A DNA stretch of 64,000 nt from CAZUGH01 sp964619785. GTDB lineage: Bacteria; Bacillota; Clostridia; Lachnospirales; Lachnospiraceae. The DNA is taken from positions 1 to 64,000 of the forward strand of contig CAZUGH010000001.1 in the NCBI GenBank assembly GCA_964619785.1, written 5' to 3'. The notes beneath the pieces are model-generated. The model had not been told where the DNA came from. It was given only the letters and a program-made list of their open reading frames with translations, and did not search any database. The position numbers and the translations under genes were made by a program. Positions 61,950 through 64,000 of this stretch are shown piece by piece; within the stretch, counting starts at the first letter, position 1; each line of letters begins with the position of its first letter.

Positions 61950-62948
61950 CAGTCTCTGTAGCATCGCTTTCTTCTCTGGCTCAGTAACACCAACCTGATT
62001 CATCTCAGGAATAAGTATCTGTTCAACAAACAACAGTACAGAATGCTCCTTAAGATATTCATCAAACGCATATGCTGCTTGACATTCAGAGAATTCTTTT
62101 GGACTACAATTCTCTCTCTGATCCTTCAAGCGACAATTTCTACATGGCAATGGAATAAATTCCTGAGGCTTTAGAGCCTCCTGTCTAAATTTAGGTACAA
62201 ATTCTTGATTATCCATAGGTTTCTGCTGCATCTCCTTTGGCTGGCTTTCTTCGTGTTTATAGTCTTCAGGCTGAATGGATTCTGCCATACGAGCAACTCT
62301 AGGCTGTTCCTGTGATGGTATCGGATCCGGTATCACACTAGGCTCTACTGCAGTAGCAGATGGAATTGGATCTGGTATAATCGGTGGAACTTCCTTCACT
62401 GCTGGTTCAGGTATCTGTACTGGTTCTGGAACAGGCTGTGGAGCAGGTTCCTCAGTAGGTAATGGTTCAAAAAACTGAGGTGTAAACTCTTCTGGTTTAA
62501 ATTCCTTCGGAGCCTCATCAAATTCTAAATTAGATTTATTATCAACAGAAGCTGCTGCGAAATCATCGACAAAAATATCTTCAAAATCCATCGTTTCTTC
62601 TTCATGCTTCTCTTGACGCTTATTCTTACGAGCGAACATTGGACGCTTCGGTTCAGACTTCGCTGGCTGTGACTTAGCAGCTTCCTTAGCTTGTGCAGCC
62701 ATCGCATCCAAATCAGGAAAATCCTTTGGTGCTGTTTTCGAAACAGCATCAGCAGGGGCACGCTCAATCTCAATAATACTTGTGAAATAGCAATTATCCA
62801 ACAGTGATGGATCCGCTCCGGCATCTAACTCTACCGTACATCTTCCAGAATTCTTAGAAACTCCACGGAGTTTACCAATCATTCCTTTATATTGGCCGCT
62901 AGTTATTCGAACTCGGTCCCCAGTTTTATAATCTTCCACATCAAACAC
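61935..62948 (-). CDS. KOW-domain protein with proline-rich middle and cysteine cluster, function unknown
   Basis: A 337-residue protein. The first 65 residues are a KOW domain (YKTGDRVRITSGQYKGMIGKLRGVS), as in NusG or ribosomal proteins, so RNA or ribosome contact is plausible. A basic stretch (about 95-115), a proline/glutamate-rich stretch of about 130 residues, then CRNCRLKDQRENCSPKEFSEC (four cysteines, at about 268-288) which could bind zinc or Fe-S, and a helical end. Overlaps the flippase gene by 15 bases. The full-length function is not known to me. Confidence 0.6.
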   Translation of the reverse strand: MFDVEDYKTGDRVRITSGQYKGMIGKLRGVSKNSGRCTVELDAGADPSLLDNCYFTSIIEIERAPADAVSKTAPKDFPDLDAMAAQAKEAAKSQPAKSEPKRPMFARKNKRQEKHEEETMDFEDIFVDDFAAASVDNKSNLEFDEAPKEFKPEEFTPQFFEPLPTEEPAPQPVPEPVQIPEPAVKEVPPIIPDPIPSATAVEPSVIPDPIPSQEQPRVARMAESIQPEDYKHEESQPKEMQQKPMDNQEFVPKFRQEALKPQEFIPLPCRNCRLKDQRENCSPKEFSECQAAYAFDEYLKEHSVLLFVEQILIPEMNQVGVTEPEKKAMLQRLLLEL

Positions 62949-63043
62949 CCCTTTCTATCCCTAATTCATAAATCTTGTAATAATTATGCAAGTACATATA
63001 TTATATACTATTATGCGAAAAAATTCTAGAGCTTTTTTCTAAT

Positions 63044-63949
63044 TTATAAAATATATGGTGTCAACTGGTATACATAGTAGTTCAACCAGTTTGTATATAA
63101 GGCATTTGAATGGGCTCTCCAGCTTAAAATTGGTGTTCTACTATCGTCGTTTTCCGGAAAATAATTCTTCGGAATTGTGATAGGAATCCCTTTTTCCTTA
63201 TCTCTTACGTACTCCTTTTGCAATGTCAGTCGATCATACTCTGGATGTCCAAAAACAAAAACATGCTTGCCTCCCGCACCTAACACAAGAAAAATACCTG
63301 CTTCTTTAGAATCCGCAAGTATCGTTAGCCCTTCACAACTCTCAACATCTTCACGCGATACACCTGTATATCTAGAATGGGGAGCAAGAAATACGTCATC
63401 AAAACCACGAACTAATGGCGTCTTCCTATGATACACCTGATGTTCATATACGCCAAATAACTTGTCTGCTAAATCGCTCTTATTCACACCATAATGATAA
63501 TATATACCAGCTTGGGCGCCCCAACAGATGTGCAATGTGGAGGTAACATTTTTATCTGCCCAATCCATAATCTTCTTTAATTCATCCCAGTAAATCACAT
63601 CTTCGAAGTCCATTGTCTCTACTGGTGCTCCCGTGATAATAAGACCGTCTAGTTTCATATCCTTTATATCATTGTAGGTTTTATAAAACTCTTTCAAATG
63701 GCTTAACGGCGTATTTTTACCAATATAACTTGCCGTTGTGATAAATGTTACTTCAAGTTGAAGAGGTGTATTCGATAAACTTCTTAACAATTGAACTTCT
63801 GTATCTTCTTTAAGAGGCATCAGATTCAGTATTCCTATTTTTAGTGGACGAATATCCTGATTGACTGCTCTCAATTCATCCATCATGAAGATATTCTCTT
63901 CTTCCATAATCTTCTTAGCAGGTAAATCATTAGCAACTTTAATTGGCAT
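63044..63949 (-). CDS. metA: Homoserine O-acyltransferase MetA, predicted acetyl-CoA type
   Basis: A 301-residue enzyme acylating homoserine for methionine synthesis. Catalytic Cys142 (HICWGAQAG), His235 and Glu237 (GHPEYDR) are present. Residue 111, which sets the acyl-CoA used, is Glu (TGAPVETMDF); in B. cereus this gives acetyl-CoA use, while E. coli has Gly and uses succinyl-CoA. So acetyl transfer is predicted although the family is named for succinyl. AAAGGAGAGG precedes ATG 63949. Anything further upstream is outside the window. Confidence 0.95.
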   Translation of the reverse strand: MPIKVANDLPAKKIMEEENIFMMDELRAVNQDIRPLKIGILNLMPLKEDTEVQLLRSLSNTPLQLEVTFITTASYIGKNTPLSHLKEFYKTYNDIKDMKLDGLIITGAPVETMDFEDVIYWDELKKIMDWADKNVTSTLHICWGAQAGIYYHYGVNKSDLADKLFGVYEHQVYHRKTPLVRGFDDVFLAPHSRYTGVSREDVESCEGLTILADSKEAGIFLVLGAGGKHVFVFGHPEYDRLTLQKEYVRDKEKGIPITIPKNYFPENDDSRTPILSWRAHSNALYTNWLNYYVYQLTPYIL

Positions 63950-64000
63950 GCTGACACCTCTCCTTTCTATCGTCGTAGTATATTTATTGTCTACTATATC

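Noticed and set aside
63950..64000. A methionine or SAM riboswitch before metA
   Set aside because: Only 51 bases remain upstream and none show SAM-box elements; it cannot be judged in this window.

Overview
The window looks like chromosomal core sequence of a low-GC, endospore-forming member of the class Clostridia, most likely family Lachnospiraceae. This is an inference from gene content and order: a yqfD-phoH-ybeY cluster, an L27 with a Prp-cleavable leader, mreBCD-PBP2-minCDE-rodA in one run, yggS-sepF-ylmH-divIVA, iscR-nifS-nifU-mnmA, and a T-box in front of tyrS. I see no prophage, insertion sequence, CRISPR array, tRNA or rRNA. Two 100-base N runs mark scaffold gaps at 34555-34654 and 58071-58170.

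Layout. 1-4830: sporulation/RNA metabolism (yqfD 3' part, phoH, ybeY), a DUF3048 protein and a MurJ/YtgP-type flippase. 4868-5722 (minus): zinc-ribbon membrane protein. 5848-10603: radical SAM pair, RNase G-like protein and an EamA exporter. 10581-14875: L21 leader, rplU-prp-rpmA, obg, yhbY, a fused nadD-yqeK gene and rsfS. 14878-16446: T-box and tyrS. 16763-17510: lexA (minus), with its promoter and two putative LexA boxes. 17545-25716: SH3 protein, mutS, mutL, miaA, a methionine gamma-lyase-like protein and radC. 25738-34409: cell shape and division-site genes mreB, mreC, mreD, mrdA, minC, minD, minE and rodA, then mgsA. 34731-41575: HlyD-like protein, yggS, sepF, ylmH, divIVA, aroB, lspA and rluD. 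41598-43348: BlaI-like repressor and a Xer-type recombinase. 43407-47650: cell-wall amidase, a YneA-like LysM protein with LexA-like boxes, and a divergent polysaccharide deacetylase-like protein. 47703-50371 (minus): yicC, remA, gmk, lepB, rpoZ. 50547-53128: Rqc2/NFACT protein and a PHP phosphatase. 53125-56340 (minus): iscR-nifS-nifU-mnmA. 56496-62948: a 1291-residue membrane protein with a glutamate/proline repeat tail, a SpoVB-like flippase and a KOW/cysteine protein, the least understood part. 63044-63949: metA.

The window is dominated by cell-envelope growth and division, translation support and DNA repair. The strongest regulatory pattern is a candidate SOS circuit: lexA and the YneA-like division-inhibitor candidate, 29 kb apart, share nearly identical 14-base boxes at the -35 element and a second box just after the start of transcription. 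The least explained loci are the 1291-residue protein, the KOW protein, the orphan BlaI-like repressor, and several enzymes with changed signature residues (NadD HSVH, MgsA Glu in place of the catalytic Asp, an RNase G that ends before its zinc link). All functional calls are from sequence reading only; no database search was run.
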